From NCBI RefSeq assembly GCF_902804485.1, contig NZ_CADCST010000077.1, forward strand, positions 62,001 through 126,000: DNA of 64,000 bases, read 5' to 3'. Each line of letters begins with the position of its first letter. The first letter of the stretch is position 1. Both the position numbers and the translations under genes were made by a program. Of the stretch, positions 28,042 to 38,012 are shown piece by piece. This DNA comes from Flavobacterium collinsii. GTDB taxonomy: Bacteria > Bacteroidota > Bacteroidia > Flavobacteriales > Flavobacteriaceae. Below the pieces are notes generated by a model that had not been told where the DNA came from, searched no databases, and saw only the letters and a list, made by a program, of their open reading frames with translations.

Positions 28042-28500
28042 ATGGATATCAACACAGAACTTGCAATACTTGTCAAAATAATCGTTTCGTTTATTTTAGG
28101 ATTCTTAATTGGGCTGGACAGAGAGCGACATGACCATGATGCGGGAGTAAGAACTTACGCAGCAGTCTGCATTGGAGCTACTATGTTTACCTCCATTACA
28201 GTTCACCTAGCCAATGATCCTGCTGCGGCCTCAAGGGTCATAGCCAATATCGTTACTGGCGTTGGTTTTCTTGGTGCAGGAATTATATACAGGAATAATC
28301 ATGCTAACTCATCACATGGCTTAACAACAGCTGCTACAGTTTGGTGTACTTCTGCTGTAGGCGTAGCTGTGGGTCTGAACATGTATATCATTGCTGTGGC
28401 AAGTTCCGCTGCTTTATATTATCTGCTCTCACTGCATCATCAAAAATGGTATATAAGATGGAAAAAAAGGATAAAATACAACCATGATGAGAAACTATAG
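28042..28500 (+). CDS. MgtC/SapB family membrane protein
   Basis: 152 residues with four membrane helices. The family signature FLIGLDRERHDHDAGVRTYA is at 20-40, followed by GVGFLGAGIIYRN near 75-87 and the conserved GLTTAATVWCTSAVG. Lacks the C-terminal cytoplasmic domain of Salmonella MgtC, like most SapB-type members. MgtC proteins affect magnesium homeostasis and acid stress, partly by inhibiting ATP synthase in Salmonella; whether this short form does is unknown. Upstream of bestrophin and P-type ATPase genes on the same strand. Confidence 0.85.
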   Translation: MDINTELAILVKIIVSFILGFLIGLDRERHDHDAGVRTYAAVCIGATMFTSITVHLANDPAAASRVIANIVTGVGFLGAGIIYRNNHANSSHGLTTAATVWCTSAVGVAVGLNMYIIAVASSAALYYLLSLHHQKWYIRWKKRIKYNHDEKL

Positions 28501-28606
28501 GTCATCCTTAAAATACGATAATAATAATAAAGTATTCGGAAAAACTTTGGACAGGCCCCTCGTCTGAAACAACTTCACGAATTAATCCTTAAAGAAAGTA
28601 CACACT

Positions 28607-29494
28607 ATGCTAGTTAAAAACAATAAAGATTCCATACTCTATTTTATTAAGTCCATCTGGGTGGATATTGCTGCTATTGCAACCTATGCACTTGTAATTG
28701 GCACACTAGATCATAATACCACACTTAGACAGATTATCATACCTTTGCCGATAACTGGAATAATGGGGACCATAGTAGCATTGCTTCTAGCTTTTCGGAC
28801 TGCCCAATCCTATGATCGATGGTGGGAGGCACGAAAAGTGTGGGGAGAAATTGTGAATGATTCCAGAACGCTGCTCAGGCAGGTTAAGCAATTTTTACCT
28901 GAGAAGGGATGTGAAAACGATCTTAAAGAATTTGCACAAAGGCAAACTGTTTGGTGTTACGCCCTGTCAGAGACACTGAGAAAGGTTTCGTTTTCTGTAA
29001 AGGTGTATACTTATTTAGAGCAAAATGGAATTACAGCTAATAATGTTCCTGCCGAACTTCTAAACAGGCATACTGACCAGCTTGCATTGGTCTGCAGAAT
29101 ACACCATCTTAACGACAACAAACAGGTTCAGATTGACACGACCATAGCACGTCTTAACGATTCCATGGGTAAATGTGAGAGAATTAAAAATACCGTATTT
29201 CCAAAAGCTTACAGTTTACTGATTCATTTTCTGATTTACGTTTTAGTCTCTATACTACCTTTTGGTCTGGAAGATAACTATCCTGTTCTTGAAATTGTTC
29301 TAACAATAATTGTGGCATCTATGCTAATAGGGGTTGAAAAAACAGCGATCATTATGCAGGATCCTTTTGAAAATAGTCCAACAGATGTCCCCATGAGTGC
29401 ACTTAGTGCTGTTATTGAGAATAACATCAAAGAAATATGCAGTGATAAAGCCATACCACCGTTGGTAGCAGACCATTATTATTACATCAACTAA
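28607..29494 (+). CDS. Bestrophin family ion channel
   Basis: 295 residues, normal for bacterial bestrophins. Helices near 20-40, 45-65, 205-225 and 230-255; the signature LLAFRTAQSYDRWWEARKVW is at 60-80, and DPFENSPTDVPM near 265 is the conserved C-terminal loop. Bacterial members form pentameric channels that in structures conduct cations or anions. It follows mgtC by 106 bases and precedes a metal P-type ATPase by 50, suggesting a role in charge or metal balance. Confidence 0.88.
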   Translation: MLVKNNKDSILYFIKSIWVDIAAIATYALVIGTLDHNTTLRQIIIPLPITGIMGTIVALLLAFRTAQSYDRWWEARKVWGEIVNDSRTLLRQVKQFLPEKGCENDLKEFAQRQTVWCYALSETLRKVSFSVKVYTYLEQNGITANNVPAELLNRHTDQLALVCRIHHLNDNKQVQIDTTIARLNDSMGKCERIKNTVFPKAYSLLIHFLIYVLVSILPFGLEDNYPVLEIVLTIIVASMLIGVEKTAIIMQDPFENSPTDVPMSALSAVIENNIKEICSDKAIPPLVADHYYYIN

Positions 29495-29544
29495 TCCAAT
29501 ATATCAACATTGTAAAATGAATTTCACTATTTAAAAAAAATATT

Positions 29545-31545
29545 ATGATTGAAAGCAACAATAATACAGATACTCAAGCCGGGATCCAAAATACAGATCC
29601 AAATTACAAGGAAAAAACAACTACTGTACAGCAGAAAGAAGTGCATTCCGATGATGATGGCCACGACCATAATGAAAATGATACCGATTCGGGCTGGAAA
29701 AGCCACTGGCAGCTGCTACTTGCCGTAATGATACTGGTAATCATGTTAATACTTGAATTTGGTTTTAAGTTTGTCCCGACCTTTCCCGCCGACCTAATTA
29801 TTTTTTCTGCTGCTTATCTCCTTTCAGGATATAATGTATTGTATATGGCTTACATAAAGGCTAAACGATTCGATTTTTTCAATGAATTTTTTCTGATGAG
29901 CGTTGCTACAATTGGGGCATTTGCTATTGGATCCTATAGTGAGGGTGTTGCCGTAATGGCTTTTTACTCCGTAGGCGAATGGTTTCAGGACGCTGCAGTT
30001 AATCGTGCAAAAAGAAGCATTAAAGCACTACTCGACATCAGGCCAGATCAGGTTGCCGTTCAAAGAGATGGTGGCTTTGTAGTGGTAGATCCCAAAGAAG
30101 TGAAGCCGGGGGAGATCATACAGATAAAACCTGGTGAGAAAGTGGCATTAGATGGTGAACTGCTTTCGGAAAAAGCTGCTTTTAACACAGCCGCACTCAC
30201 AGGAGAAAGCAAGCCCGACACCAAGAATAAGGGCGAGCAAATTTATGCCGGTATGATCAATTTAAATACAGTTGCCCAAATTAAGGTAACTTCCCTTTTT
30301 CAAGACAGCAAGCTTAGTAAAATTCTGGAAATGGTTCAGGATGCCACATCACGTAAATCACAGACACAATTGTTTATAAGCAGGTTTGCAAAAATTTACA
30401 CCCCTATTGTCTTTGCCCTTGCCCTTGTAGTATGTTTCGCTCCTTATTTCTTTGTAAATCCGTATGATTTCAATGTATGGTTTTACAGGGCTTTAGTTTT
30501 TCTTGTTATTAGTTGTCCGTGTGCCCTTGTGGTTTCAATACCTTTGGGATATTTTGGAGGGATAGGCCTTGCTTCAAGAAATGGCATCCTTTTTAAAGGT
30601 TCCAATTTTCTTGATGTAATGACAGAAATAAATGTAGTGGTCATGGATAAAACCGGAACACTTACTGAGGGTATTTTTAAAGTACAGGAAATCAAATCAA
30701 AAGACATAAAGCCCGAAGAATTGCTTAAATATGCAGCCGCCATCGAAAGCCAGTCTACTCATCCTATTGGACTTGCCGTTGTGGAACATGCTGGAAAAGA
30801 TTCTATTAAAAGTGTAAAAATTACTAATGTTGAAGAAATTTCAGGCCATGGACTAAAAGGAATTATAGATGATAAAGAAGTTCTTGCCGGAAATACCAAG
30901 CTGATGAAAAAATTTGACATTGAATATCCTGCTGAAATTGATGCTATTGTATATACCATCGTGGTACTGGCCGTTGACAAAAAGTACGCAGGACATATCA
31001 CCATAGCAGATAAAATAAAGGAAGATGCGCAAAAAACAATCAAAGATTTACATGAACTAAAAATACAGACGGTCATGCTTTCAGGAGATAAGCAAACAGT
31101 AGTGGATGAAGTTTCTAAAAACTTAGGAATTGACAATGCTTACGGAGATTTGCTGCCAGAAGGAAAAGTAGAAAAAGTTACGATGCTGAAAAACGAAGGA
31201 AAAAAAATTGCCTTTGTCGGTGATGGTGTCAATGACGCCCCTGTTGTAGCCTTGGCAGATGCAGGCATAGCAATGGGTGGACTCGGCAGCGATGCCACAA
31301 TTGAAACTGCTGATATCGTTATACAGAATGACCAGCCCTCTAAAATTGTCACTGCCATAAAAATTGGAAAACTAACCAAGAAAATTGTATGGCAGAATAT
31401 TATCCTGGCAATGGTAGTAAAAGTGATTGTATTAGCGTTGGGTGCAGGCGGTGTTGCCACACTTTGGGAAGCAGTTATAGCCGATGTGGGAGTGTCTCTT
31501 TTGGCCATATTAAATGCCGTCAGAATCCAGAGATTAAAAATGTAA
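29545..31545 (+). CDS. P1B-type heavy-metal ATPase (Zn/Cd/Co-type likely)
   Basis: 666 residues. The N-terminus lacks an HMA domain but has a His/Asp-rich stretch (HSDDDGHDHNENDTD) that may bind metal. Membrane helices then lead to the CPC translocation motif SCPCALV, phosphorylated Asp368 in DKTGTLT, STHPIG (HP motif), and GDGVNDAPV. The LTGES actuator motif is at about 222. C-terminal helices end with DVGVSLLAILNAVR, close to the Zn/Cd (P1B-2) pattern. Exports metal from the cytoplasm using ATP. A strong terminator lies 120 bases downstream, so it ends the mgtC-bestrophin transcript. Confidence 0.92.
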   Translation: MIESNNNTDTQAGIQNTDPNYKEKTTTVQQKEVHSDDDGHDHNENDTDSGWKSHWQLLLAVMILVIMLILEFGFKFVPTFPADLIIFSAAYLLSGYNVLYMAYIKAKRFDFFNEFFLMSVATIGAFAIGSYSEGVAVMAFYSVGEWFQDAAVNRAKRSIKALLDIRPDQVAVQRDGGFVVVDPKEVKPGEIIQIKPGEKVALDGELLSEKAAFNTAALTGESKPDTKNKGEQIYAGMINLNTVAQIKVTSLFQDSKLSKILEMVQDATSRKSQTQLFISRFAKIYTPIVFALALVVCFAPYFFVNPYDFNVWFYRALVFLVISCPCALVVSIPLGYFGGIGLASRNGILFKGSNFLDVMTEINVVVMDKTGTLTEGIFKVQEIKSKDIKPEELLKYAAAIESQSTHPIGLAVVEHAGKDSIKSVKITNVEEISGHGLKGIIDDKEVLAGNTKLMKKFDIEYPAEIDAIVYTIVVLAVDKKYAGHITIADKIKEDAQKTIKDLHELKIQTVMLSGDKQTVVDEVSKNLGIDNAYGDLLPEGKVEKVTMLKNEGKKIAFVGDGVNDAPVVALADAGIAMGGLGSDATIETADIVIQNDQPSKIVTAIKIGKLTKKIVWQNIILAMVVKVIVLALGAGGVATLWEAVIADVGVSLLAILNAVRIQRLKM

Positions 31546-31663
31546 CAATGATTTCAACAAAACTTCATCAGTAGGTCCTAATCTGGTAATATAGATATCG
31601 CTATTATTGAGATAGCCGCTTATAAATCAACATACAGAATTACTTTTGAAATTCTTAAAAATC

Positions 31664-31701
31664 ATATAGATCCATACTAATTATATGGATCTATATTTTT
31701 A
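31664..31701 (+). terminator. Terminator after the P-type ATPase
   Basis: 13-bp perfect stem ATATAGATCCATA / TATGGATCTATAT, 7-base loop, followed by a T-rich tract. Confidence 0.85.
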
Positions 31702-31884
31702 TATAGGAATTGTAAGGCAGCTTACTGTAAACAATTACAAGTTACCTTTCCATGATTTATCTTTTTGTTTTGGGCTAAAATTATCTTAATTAATGCTTCA
31801 ATAATGGCAAAAAACGGTACTACAAGTGACAATTAACACCCAGTATTTAAAATACCTCTAAGATGGTATACTCTAAAATTTAAT

Positions 31885-31923
31885 ATAATTATGTAAATGA
31901 TATTACATAATTATGTATTTTTG
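31885..31923 (+). promoter_or_regulatory. Operator-like inverted repeat abutting a -7 box
   Basis: Perfect 12-bp arms ATAATTATGTAA / TTACATAATTAT with a 6-base spacer (31885-31914), followed at once by TATTTTTG (31916-31923), a consensus -7 box. No TTG lies at the expected distance; the palindrome occupies that place, as with activator-dependent promoters. The GTG start of the peptide gene is 5 bases after the box. Probable metal-responsive control of the efflux operon. Confidence 0.55.
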
Positions 31924-31928
31924 TTGCC

Positions 31929-32249
31929 GTGAAATACATTTGCACCATATTGACTCTGATTATTATTATACTTTCAGGCATTCCTTGCTCCGATAGTCAT
32001 GCTACTATTTCTAAAAATTCCAGTGTTTCCTTCTCGGATTCAACTTCACATAAAAAACAGGTTAAAGACGAGTGCTCGCCATTCTGCATCTGTAATTGCT
32101 GCAGAACTATTCCTTACCTAGTATTTGATACACAAGTCCCGCAAGAAGCTGTAGTAAGCTTACCCATCAAAAAAAAGCAGCCAAGCTATGTTTCGGTAGT
32201 TTATTCCCGTTTTCATGGTTCCATTTGGCAACCGCCCAAAATTAGTTAA
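31929..32249 (+). CDS. DUF6660-like cysteine-rich secreted peptide, heads efflux operon
   Basis: 106 residues from a GTG start. Signal peptide (LTLIIIILSGIPCSDSHA), cysteine cluster CSPFCICNCC near 58-67, then a C-terminal half ending FHGSIWQPPKIS. Paralogue of the proteins at 26.9 and 45.0 kb, with the same cysteine arrangement and SIWQPP ending. It is 87 bases upstream of the CzcA-type pump, and a matching operator and promoter lie directly before it, so it is probably the first gene of the efflux operon. Periplasmic metal binding is a reasonable guess. Confidence 0.68.
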   Translation: MKYICTILTLIIIILSGIPCSDSHATISKNSSVSFSDSTSHKKQVKDECSPFCICNCCRTIPYLVFDTQVPQEAVVSLPIKKKQPSYVSVVYSRFHGSIWQPPKIS

Positions 32250-32336
32250 ATGATATTTCTGTTTTCGATTTTATCGAAGTGATCCATTATGGCATCCTGC
32301 CATACTATTTATCGTCATTTAACTAAATTTTTATTC

Positions 32337-35300
32337 ATGTTAAACAAAATCATTCAGTTCTCTATAAAGAACAAATTGATTATTGGGCTTATGATCTTGG
32401 CCTTAATAATCTGGGGAATATATTCCGTTAAACAGCTGCCTATTGATGCAGTCCCCGATATTACAAACAATCAAGTACAAATATTAACCAGTTCTCCAAG
32501 CAATGGAGCAGAAGATATTGAACGCTTTGTAACTTTTCCCGTGGAGCAGACCATGGCAACTATTAAAAACATTGAGGAAGTCCGCTCTTTCAGTCGTTTT
32601 GGATTATCTGTTGTTACTGTTGTTTTTAAGGAAAACATCGACATTTACTGGGCAAGACAACAAGTTGCAGAGCGTCTTAGCGAAGCAAGTGAACAAATCC
32701 CCCCTGGTATGGGTTTGCCGCAAATGGCCCCTGTTTCAACCGGTTTAGGAGAAATTTACCAATATGTACTGCATCCTAAAAAGGGTCAGGAAAAAAAGTA
32801 CAATGCCACAGAACTGCGTACCATTCAGGACTGGATCGTACGAAGACAGCTCTTAGGGGTTGAAGGTATTGCAGATGTCAGCAGCTTTGGCGGATTTCTG
32901 AAACAATATGAAATTACGCTAAATCCGGACAAATTGCGCAGTATGAACATCAGCATAAATGATGTCTTTCAGGCCCTTGAAAAAAACAATCAAAATACTG
33001 GCGGCGCCTATATTGACAAAAAGCCAAATGCCTATTTCATTCGAAGTGAAGGATTAATTAACAGTGTAGATGATATTGAGAACATTGTCGTTAAAACCAA
33101 TGCTAACAGTACTCCTGTATTGATTCGTAATGTCGCCGAGGTTAATATTGGAGCAGCTACACGCTATGGCGCAATGACCAGGAATGATGAAGGTGAAGTA
33201 GTAGGCGGCATTGTTTTAATGCTAAAAGGCGCCAATGCCTCCAAAGTAATCGGGAATGTAAAGACCCGTATGGAGCAAATTAAAAAAACTTTACCAGATG
33301 GTGTTACTATAGAGCCATTCTTAGACAGGACTAAATTAGTTGACAATGCTATCGGTACTGTTACCAAGAATCTTGCAGAGGGAGCTCTTATTGTAATATT
33401 TGTCCTTGTATTGCTTTTAGGAAATCTGAGAGCAGGACTTATCGTAGCATCGGTAATACCTCTTGCTATGCTATTTGCCATATGCCTAATGAATCTTTTT
33501 GGTGTAGATGGTAACCTGATGAGCCTTGGGGCAATTGACTTTGGATTAATTGTAGACGGGGCTGTCATTATTATAGAGGCCACGATGCACTATCTCCATG
33601 TCAAACACAAGGGACAGGTCTTAACCCAGGACCAGATGGATCATAGCGTTATGAGTAATGCCCGTAAGATGATGAGCTCGGCAGCTTTTGGCCAAATCGT
33701 TATTCTTATTGTGTATTTGCCAATTCTGGTATTAGTAGGAGTAGAAGGTAAAATGTTCAGACCGATGGCTCAAACGGTATCTTTTGCAATTTTAGGAGCT
33801 TTTATCCTTTCGTTGACTTATGTTCCTGTTATGAGTGCATTGTTTTTGAATAAAAAGATAGCGGTAAAAGAAAACATTTCAGATCGTATTGTTAATGCCA
33901 TACAAAGGTTCTACACTCCAATTCTGGCTTTTGCACTACGTTCCAAAGCAGTCGTAGTAGGCATAGCTGTTGGACTACTTGTTTTAAGCATGGTTGTATT
34001 TAGTTATCTTGGTGCTGAATTTATCCCAACCCTTGAAGAAGGTGATTTTGCCGTAGAGCTTAGGGTCTTAACCGGCAGTAGTCTTTCCCAGACTATTGAA
34101 ACGACTCAAAAGACAGCAAAAGTCCTTAAAGATAATTTTCCCGAAGTAAAAGAAGTAATAGGTAAAATTGGTTCATCTGAAATTCCTACTGACCCAATGC
34201 CAGTGGAAGCCTGTGATTTGATGGTTATCTTAAAAGACAAAAGTGAGTGGACCAGTGCCGACAATTCCGCCGACCTTGCCGAATTAATGCAGAAGAAACT
34301 TGAAGAGAATATTGCTGGAGCTACCTTTGGTTTCCAACAGCCGATCCAGATGCGCTCCAATGAGCTAATTTCAGGTGTCAAACAGGATGTCGCCATTAAA
34401 ATATTTGGTGAAGATTTAAATAAACTATCCAAATACGCAAAACAAATAGGATCAATTGCTGGAAAAATAAATGGTGCAGAGGATATTTACGTCGAGCAGG
34501 TTTCTGGGCTGCCACAAATTGTAATTGGCTTTCAAAGAGATAAAATCGCTCAGTTTGGCTTAAATGTCGAAGATGTAAATACAGCGATCCGCTCCGCTTT
34601 TGCAGGTGAGGTTGCAGGATTGGTTTTTGAAGGTGAGAAAAGATTCAGTCTGGTAGTGCGTCTTGGAAAAGAAAACCGCCAATCCATCGACGATATAAAA
34701 AATCTGTTTATTACCGCCCCGAATGGAAATCAGATTCCTTTAGATCAGCTAGCAAATATCAGTTTTAAAGAAGGCCCAAACCAGATACAGAGGGAAGATG
34801 CCAAAAGAAGAATTATTGTAGGCTTTAATGTACGTGGAAGAGATGTGGAAAGTGTTGTTGCAGAAATTCAAAAGAAAATAGATACGCAGATTAAGTTCGA
34901 GTCGGGTTATTACCCTACATATGGAGGTACTTTTGAAAATCTTCAGGCGGCAAAAGAACGTTTGACCATTGCTGTCCCTGCATCTCTTATGCTGATATTT
35001 TTGTTATTGTTTTTTGCTTTTGGTTCCGTTAAGCAGGCACTACTTATTTTTACCGCTATCCCTTTATCAGCTATTGGAGGCATATTTGCTTTATGGATGC
35101 GAGGAATGCCATTTAGTATTTCTGCTGGAGTCGGTTTTATTGCTCTTTTCGGAGTTGCAGTACTGAATGGTATCGTATTGATTGCAGAATTTAATCTCCT
35201 GAAGAAAGAAGGTATGGATGACCTGAAACAAATCGTTATAAAAGGAACTTCCGTTAGGCTAAGGCCAGTAGTAATGACCGCACTTGTGGCCTCGCTTGGA

Positions 35301-36698
35301 TTTTTGCCAATGGCATTATCTCACGGAAGTGGTGGAGAAGTTCAAAAACCACTGGCAACGGTGGTAATTGGCGGCTTATTCAGTGCAACACTGCTTACTT
35401 TATTAGTACTGCCCATATTGTACATATGGTTTGAAAGATTTAATAAAAAAACTATGAAAATAAATCCTACAATAGCTGTTGTTTTTTTAATGCTTACAGC
35501 AAATTTTGCTACAGCACAAAACAAGAACTTAACATTAAACCAGGCCATTGAAGAGGGATTGCGAAACAATCGCGAAGTAATTATCTCACAATTGGACATC
35601 AATTACCAACGGCAGCTAAAAAAGTCTGCCGTAGAAATCCCAAAAACTGAAATTTCTGGACAATTTGGGCAATACAACAGTTATATAAAAAACGATAAAA
35701 ACTTTGCTGTTTCCCAAACTATCCCTTTTCCAACGGTCTTTGGAGCGAATGCAGCTTTAGGAAATGCTCTGGTAAAAAGTAGTGAGTTAAGAACTAATAT
35801 CACTAAAAATGAGCTGATTTACCGCATCCGAAACACGTATACCAATTTACAGTATTTGTATGCAAGACAGGCACTTTTGCAAAAACAGGACAGCATATTT
35901 TCTGGCTTCCTCAAATCAGCTAAACTACGTTTCGAAACAGGTGAAAGCACACTTCTGGAACAAAGTACTGCCGAGACGCAATTAAATGAGACACGAAATG
36001 TATTAAGACAGGACGGGGCAAATATTGAAATTTATCTTTCACAGCTTCAGGCCTTAATGGGAAGCAGCGAGCGAGTTACGATTGCTGATAAAAGCTTAGT
36101 ACTGTCTGAGTATAATACTATGGATATTGCTGCGGTTGCTTCTTCAAGTCCTGTAATAGCCTTTATCCAGCAACAAATTGAGGTTGCAAAACTTCAAAAA
36201 AGAGTACAGAAAACCAAAGCCCTGCCTGACCTTACCTTTGGCTATTTTAATCAATCCCTTATTGGATCACCTCTTAATGCTTCCGGCACTGAGCTTGCCG
36301 GTTCACGAGACAGATTTCAGGGATTTCAGGCTGGAATCTCTTTGCCAATTTTCTTTGGTTCTTACTCTTCAAAGATAAAGGCAGCCGAAATTAACACTCA
36401 GGTAGCTTCTAAAACACTTGAAAGTCAGCAGATAACTATAAAAGGGCAATTTGAACAAGCTTCGCAAGAATACATGAAAAATAAAACCAGTATTGATTAC
36501 TATATAACATCTGGCTTGCCAAATGCTGAACTTCTCCTAAGCAAAAGTGAAAGTGCCTACAAAAACGGCGATATTAGTTATGCCGAAAACCTTTTTAATT
36601 TAAGGACTGCTACAGGAATCCAAGAGAACTATTTGTCAGCAATTTTACAGTATAACCTGAGTATTTCACTGTTGGAATATCTTTCAGGAACAAACTAA
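32337..36698 (+). CDS. CzcA/CusA-type heavy-metal RND pump fused to a TolC-like outer membrane protein
   Basis: I start at ATG 32337 (MLNKIIQFSIKNK), as in the family; the frame is open further upstream. The RND part covers about 1-1040: VKQLPIDAVPDITNNQVQI near the N-terminus, and the intramembrane DFGLIVDGAVIIIE near 410 with the acidic residues typical of CzcA. Without a stop it runs into MKINPTIAVVFLMLTANFAT at 35454, a complete signal peptide, then ~410 residues of an outer membrane efflux protein (LTLNQAIEEGLRNNREVI). This fusion is frequent in Bacteroidetes. Exports divalent metals (Co/Zn/Cd or Cu) from periplasm to outside. Confidence 0.93.
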   Translation: MLNKIIQFSIKNKLIIGLMILALIIWGIYSVKQLPIDAVPDITNNQVQILTSSPSNGAEDIERFVTFPVEQTMATIKNIEEVRSFSRFGLSVVTVVFKENIDIYWARQQVAERLSEASEQIPPGMGLPQMAPVSTGLGEIYQYVLHPKKGQEKKYNATELRTIQDWIVRRQLLGVEGIADVSSFGGFLKQYEITLNPDKLRSMNISINDVFQALEKNNQNTGGAYIDKKPNAYFIRSEGLINSVDDIENIVVKTNANSTPVLIRNVAEVNIGAATRYGAMTRNDEGEVVGGIVLMLKGANASKVIGNVKTRMEQIKKTLPDGVTIEPFLDRTKLVDNAIGTVTKNLAEGALIVIFVLVLLLGNLRAGLIVASVIPLAMLFAICLMNLFGVDGNLMSLGAIDFGLIVDGAVIIIEATMHYLHVKHKGQVLTQDQMDHSVMSNARKMMSSAAFGQIVILIVYLPILVLVGVEGKMFRPMAQTVSFAILGAFILSLTYVPVMSALFLNKKIAVKENISDRIVNAIQRFYTPILAFALRSKAVVVGIAVGLLVLSMVVFSYLGAEFIPTLEEGDFAVELRVLTGSSLSQTIETTQKTAKVLKDNFPEVKEVIGKIGSSEIPTDPMPVEACDLMVILKDKSEWTSADNSADLAELMQKKLEENIAGATFGFQQPIQMRSNELISGVKQDVAIKIFGEDLNKLSKYAKQIGSIAGKINGAEDIYVEQVSGLPQIVIGFQRDKIAQFGLNVEDVNTAIRSAFAGEVAGLVFEGEKRFSLVVRLGKENRQSIDDIKNLFITAPNGNQIPLDQLANISFKEGPNQIQREDAKRRIIVGFNVRGRDVESVVAEIQKKIDTQIKFESGYYPTYGGTFENLQAAKERLTIAVPASLMLIFLLLFFAFGSVKQALLIFTAIPLSAIGGIFALWMRGMPFSISAGVGFIALFGVAVLNGIVLIAEFNLLKKEGMDDLKQIVIKGTSVRLRPVVMTALVASLGFLPMALSHGSGGEVQKPLATVVIGGLFSATLLTLLVLPILYIWFERFNKKTMKINPTIAVVFLMLTANFATAQNKNLTLNQAIEEGLRNNREVIISQLDINYQRQLKKSAVEIPKTEISGQFGQYNSYIKNDKNFAVSQTIPFPTVFGANAALGNALVKSSELRTNITKNELIYRIRNTYTNLQYLYARQALLQKQDSIFSGFLKSAKLRFETGESTLLEQSTAETQLNETRNVLRQDGANIEIYLSQLQALMGSSERVTIADKSLVLSEYNTMDIAAVASSSPVIAFIQQQIEVAKLQKRVQKTKALPDLTFGYFNQSLIGSPLNASGTELAGSRDRFQGFQAGISLPIFFGSYSSKIKAAEINTQVASKTLESQQITIKGQFEQASQEYMKNKTSIDYYITSGLPNAELLLSKSESAYKNGDISYAENLFNLRTATGIQENYLSAILQYNLSISLLEYLSGTN

Positions 36699-36721
36699 TC
36701 ATCCAGATAAAATCAGAAAAT

Positions 36722-37903
36722 ATGAATATTTTATATAAAACATCTATGTTATTTTTAGCTGTAATACTTTTTACAGCATGTGGCGATAAGGCCAAGGAAT
36801 CAGAGCCAGCTGCAATTGCAGCAGCAACTGAGCCAAAAGCAGACATTGTAGAGATTACTCCAGAGCAATACAGCTCAGCCGGCATAGAGCTTGGTTCAAT
36901 TGAATCAAAAGCCCTAAGCGGCACTACTAAGGTAAATGGTGTACTTGATGTGCCTCCACAAAATCTCGTCTCTATTTCTACTCCCTTTGGTGGCTTTGTA
37001 AAAAGCACAACATTGCTACAAGGTATGAAAGTAAGCAAAGGCCAACTTGTGGCTATGATGCAAAATCCTGATTATATTCAGCCACAACAGGATTATATTG
37101 ATTTGAAAAGCCAGCTGAACTATTTGAAACAGGACTACGATCGTCAGTTACAATTGTCGAAAGAAAATGTCAATGCATTAAAAACATTACAAAAATCCAA
37201 ATCAGAATACGAGAGCGTACGTGCCCGTGTTGCCGGTCTTAAATCAAAACTGCAGTTGATGAACGTCAATATTTCAAGCCTTGAAAAGGGAACTATTCAG
37301 AGCTCCATTCCTCTATATTCGCCTATAAACGGATATGTTACACAGGTAAATACAAACATTGGTGCTTTTGTTAATGCAGAAGACGTTCTGTTTAAAATAG
37401 CCGATACGGGAAATCTTCACGCTGAACTTACAGTATTTGAAAAAGACATACCAAAACTTCAGATAGGTCAAAAAGTAAGGTTTACCCTTGCAAATGAAAC
37501 AAAAGAAAGAACTGCTACGGTAGCTTTAATCGGCAGAGAGATCAGTACTGAAAGAACAGTACAGATTCATTGTAAATTAGACCAGAATGATAGAACGCTT
37601 CTGCCGGGAATGTACCTTAAAGCTCTTGTAGAGAGCGGAACCTCGCAGGTTCCTGCGGTAGTTTCAAAAGCTATTGTGGAATTCGAAGGGAATAAATATA
37701 TTTTTGTGGCCGATGGACTGATAAAAGATAAACATGGCAATGTTAACCGTTTTAAATTAATGAATGTTAAAACAGGAATCTCAGAATTGAACTACACCGA
37801 AGTCCTTTTTGACGAACAGAGTGATTATAAAAGCCTTAAAGTTGTTACTAATGGGGCTTATGACCTGTTGTCAAAAATGAAAAACAGCGGCGAGGAAGAA
37901 TAA
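36722..37903 (+). CDS. RND efflux periplasmic adaptor (CzcB/CusB-like)
   Basis: 393 residues. Lipoprotein signal with lipobox LFTACGDK. The barrel-sandwich hybrid is split: VSISTPFGGFVKSTTLLQGM near 80-105 and SPINGYVTQVNTNIGAFV near 200-220, with an alpha-hairpin between them (QLNYLKQDYDRQLQLSKE). A beta-barrel with LIGREISTERTVQIH and a C-terminal membrane-proximal domain follow. It bridges the RND pump and the outer membrane channel. It is 23 bases downstream of the pump gene; a strong terminator follows. No extra metal-binding N-terminal domain is visible. Confidence 0.93.
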   Translation: MNILYKTSMLFLAVILFTACGDKAKESEPAAIAAATEPKADIVEITPEQYSSAGIELGSIESKALSGTTKVNGVLDVPPQNLVSISTPFGGFVKSTTLLQGMKVSKGQLVAMMQNPDYIQPQQDYIDLKSQLNYLKQDYDRQLQLSKENVNALKTLQKSKSEYESVRARVAGLKSKLQLMNVNISSLEKGTIQSSIPLYSPINGYVTQVNTNIGAFVNAEDVLFKIADTGNLHAELTVFEKDIPKLQIGQKVRFTLANETKERTATVALIGREISTERTVQIHCKLDQNDRTLLPGMYLKALVESGTSQVPAVVSKAIVEFEGNKYIFVADGLIKDKHGNVNRFKLMNVKTGISELNYTEVLFDEQSDYKSLKVVTNGAYDLLSKMKNSGEEE

Positions 37904-37961
37904 TTTCTCCCGATAGATCATTTCGATTTGCAAGGACTCATTAAGTCCAAGGAGGTTAAAA

Positions 37962-38012
37962 CTGTCATCAACCGCCAATAGTTCTACTGTTGGCGGCGCT
38001 GACAGCGTTTTT
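37962..38012 (+). terminator. Terminator of the metal efflux operon
   Basis: Stem of CTGTCA/TGACAG plus CCGCCAA/TTGGCGG around a loop, followed by TTTTT. Confidence 0.8.

Larger units (their letters stand above)
31546..31928. other. Intergenic region, 383 bases
   Basis: Holds the ATPase terminator (31664-31701) and the inverted repeat and -7 box of the downstream peptide/efflux operon (31885-31923). No gene seen. Confidence 0.5.
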
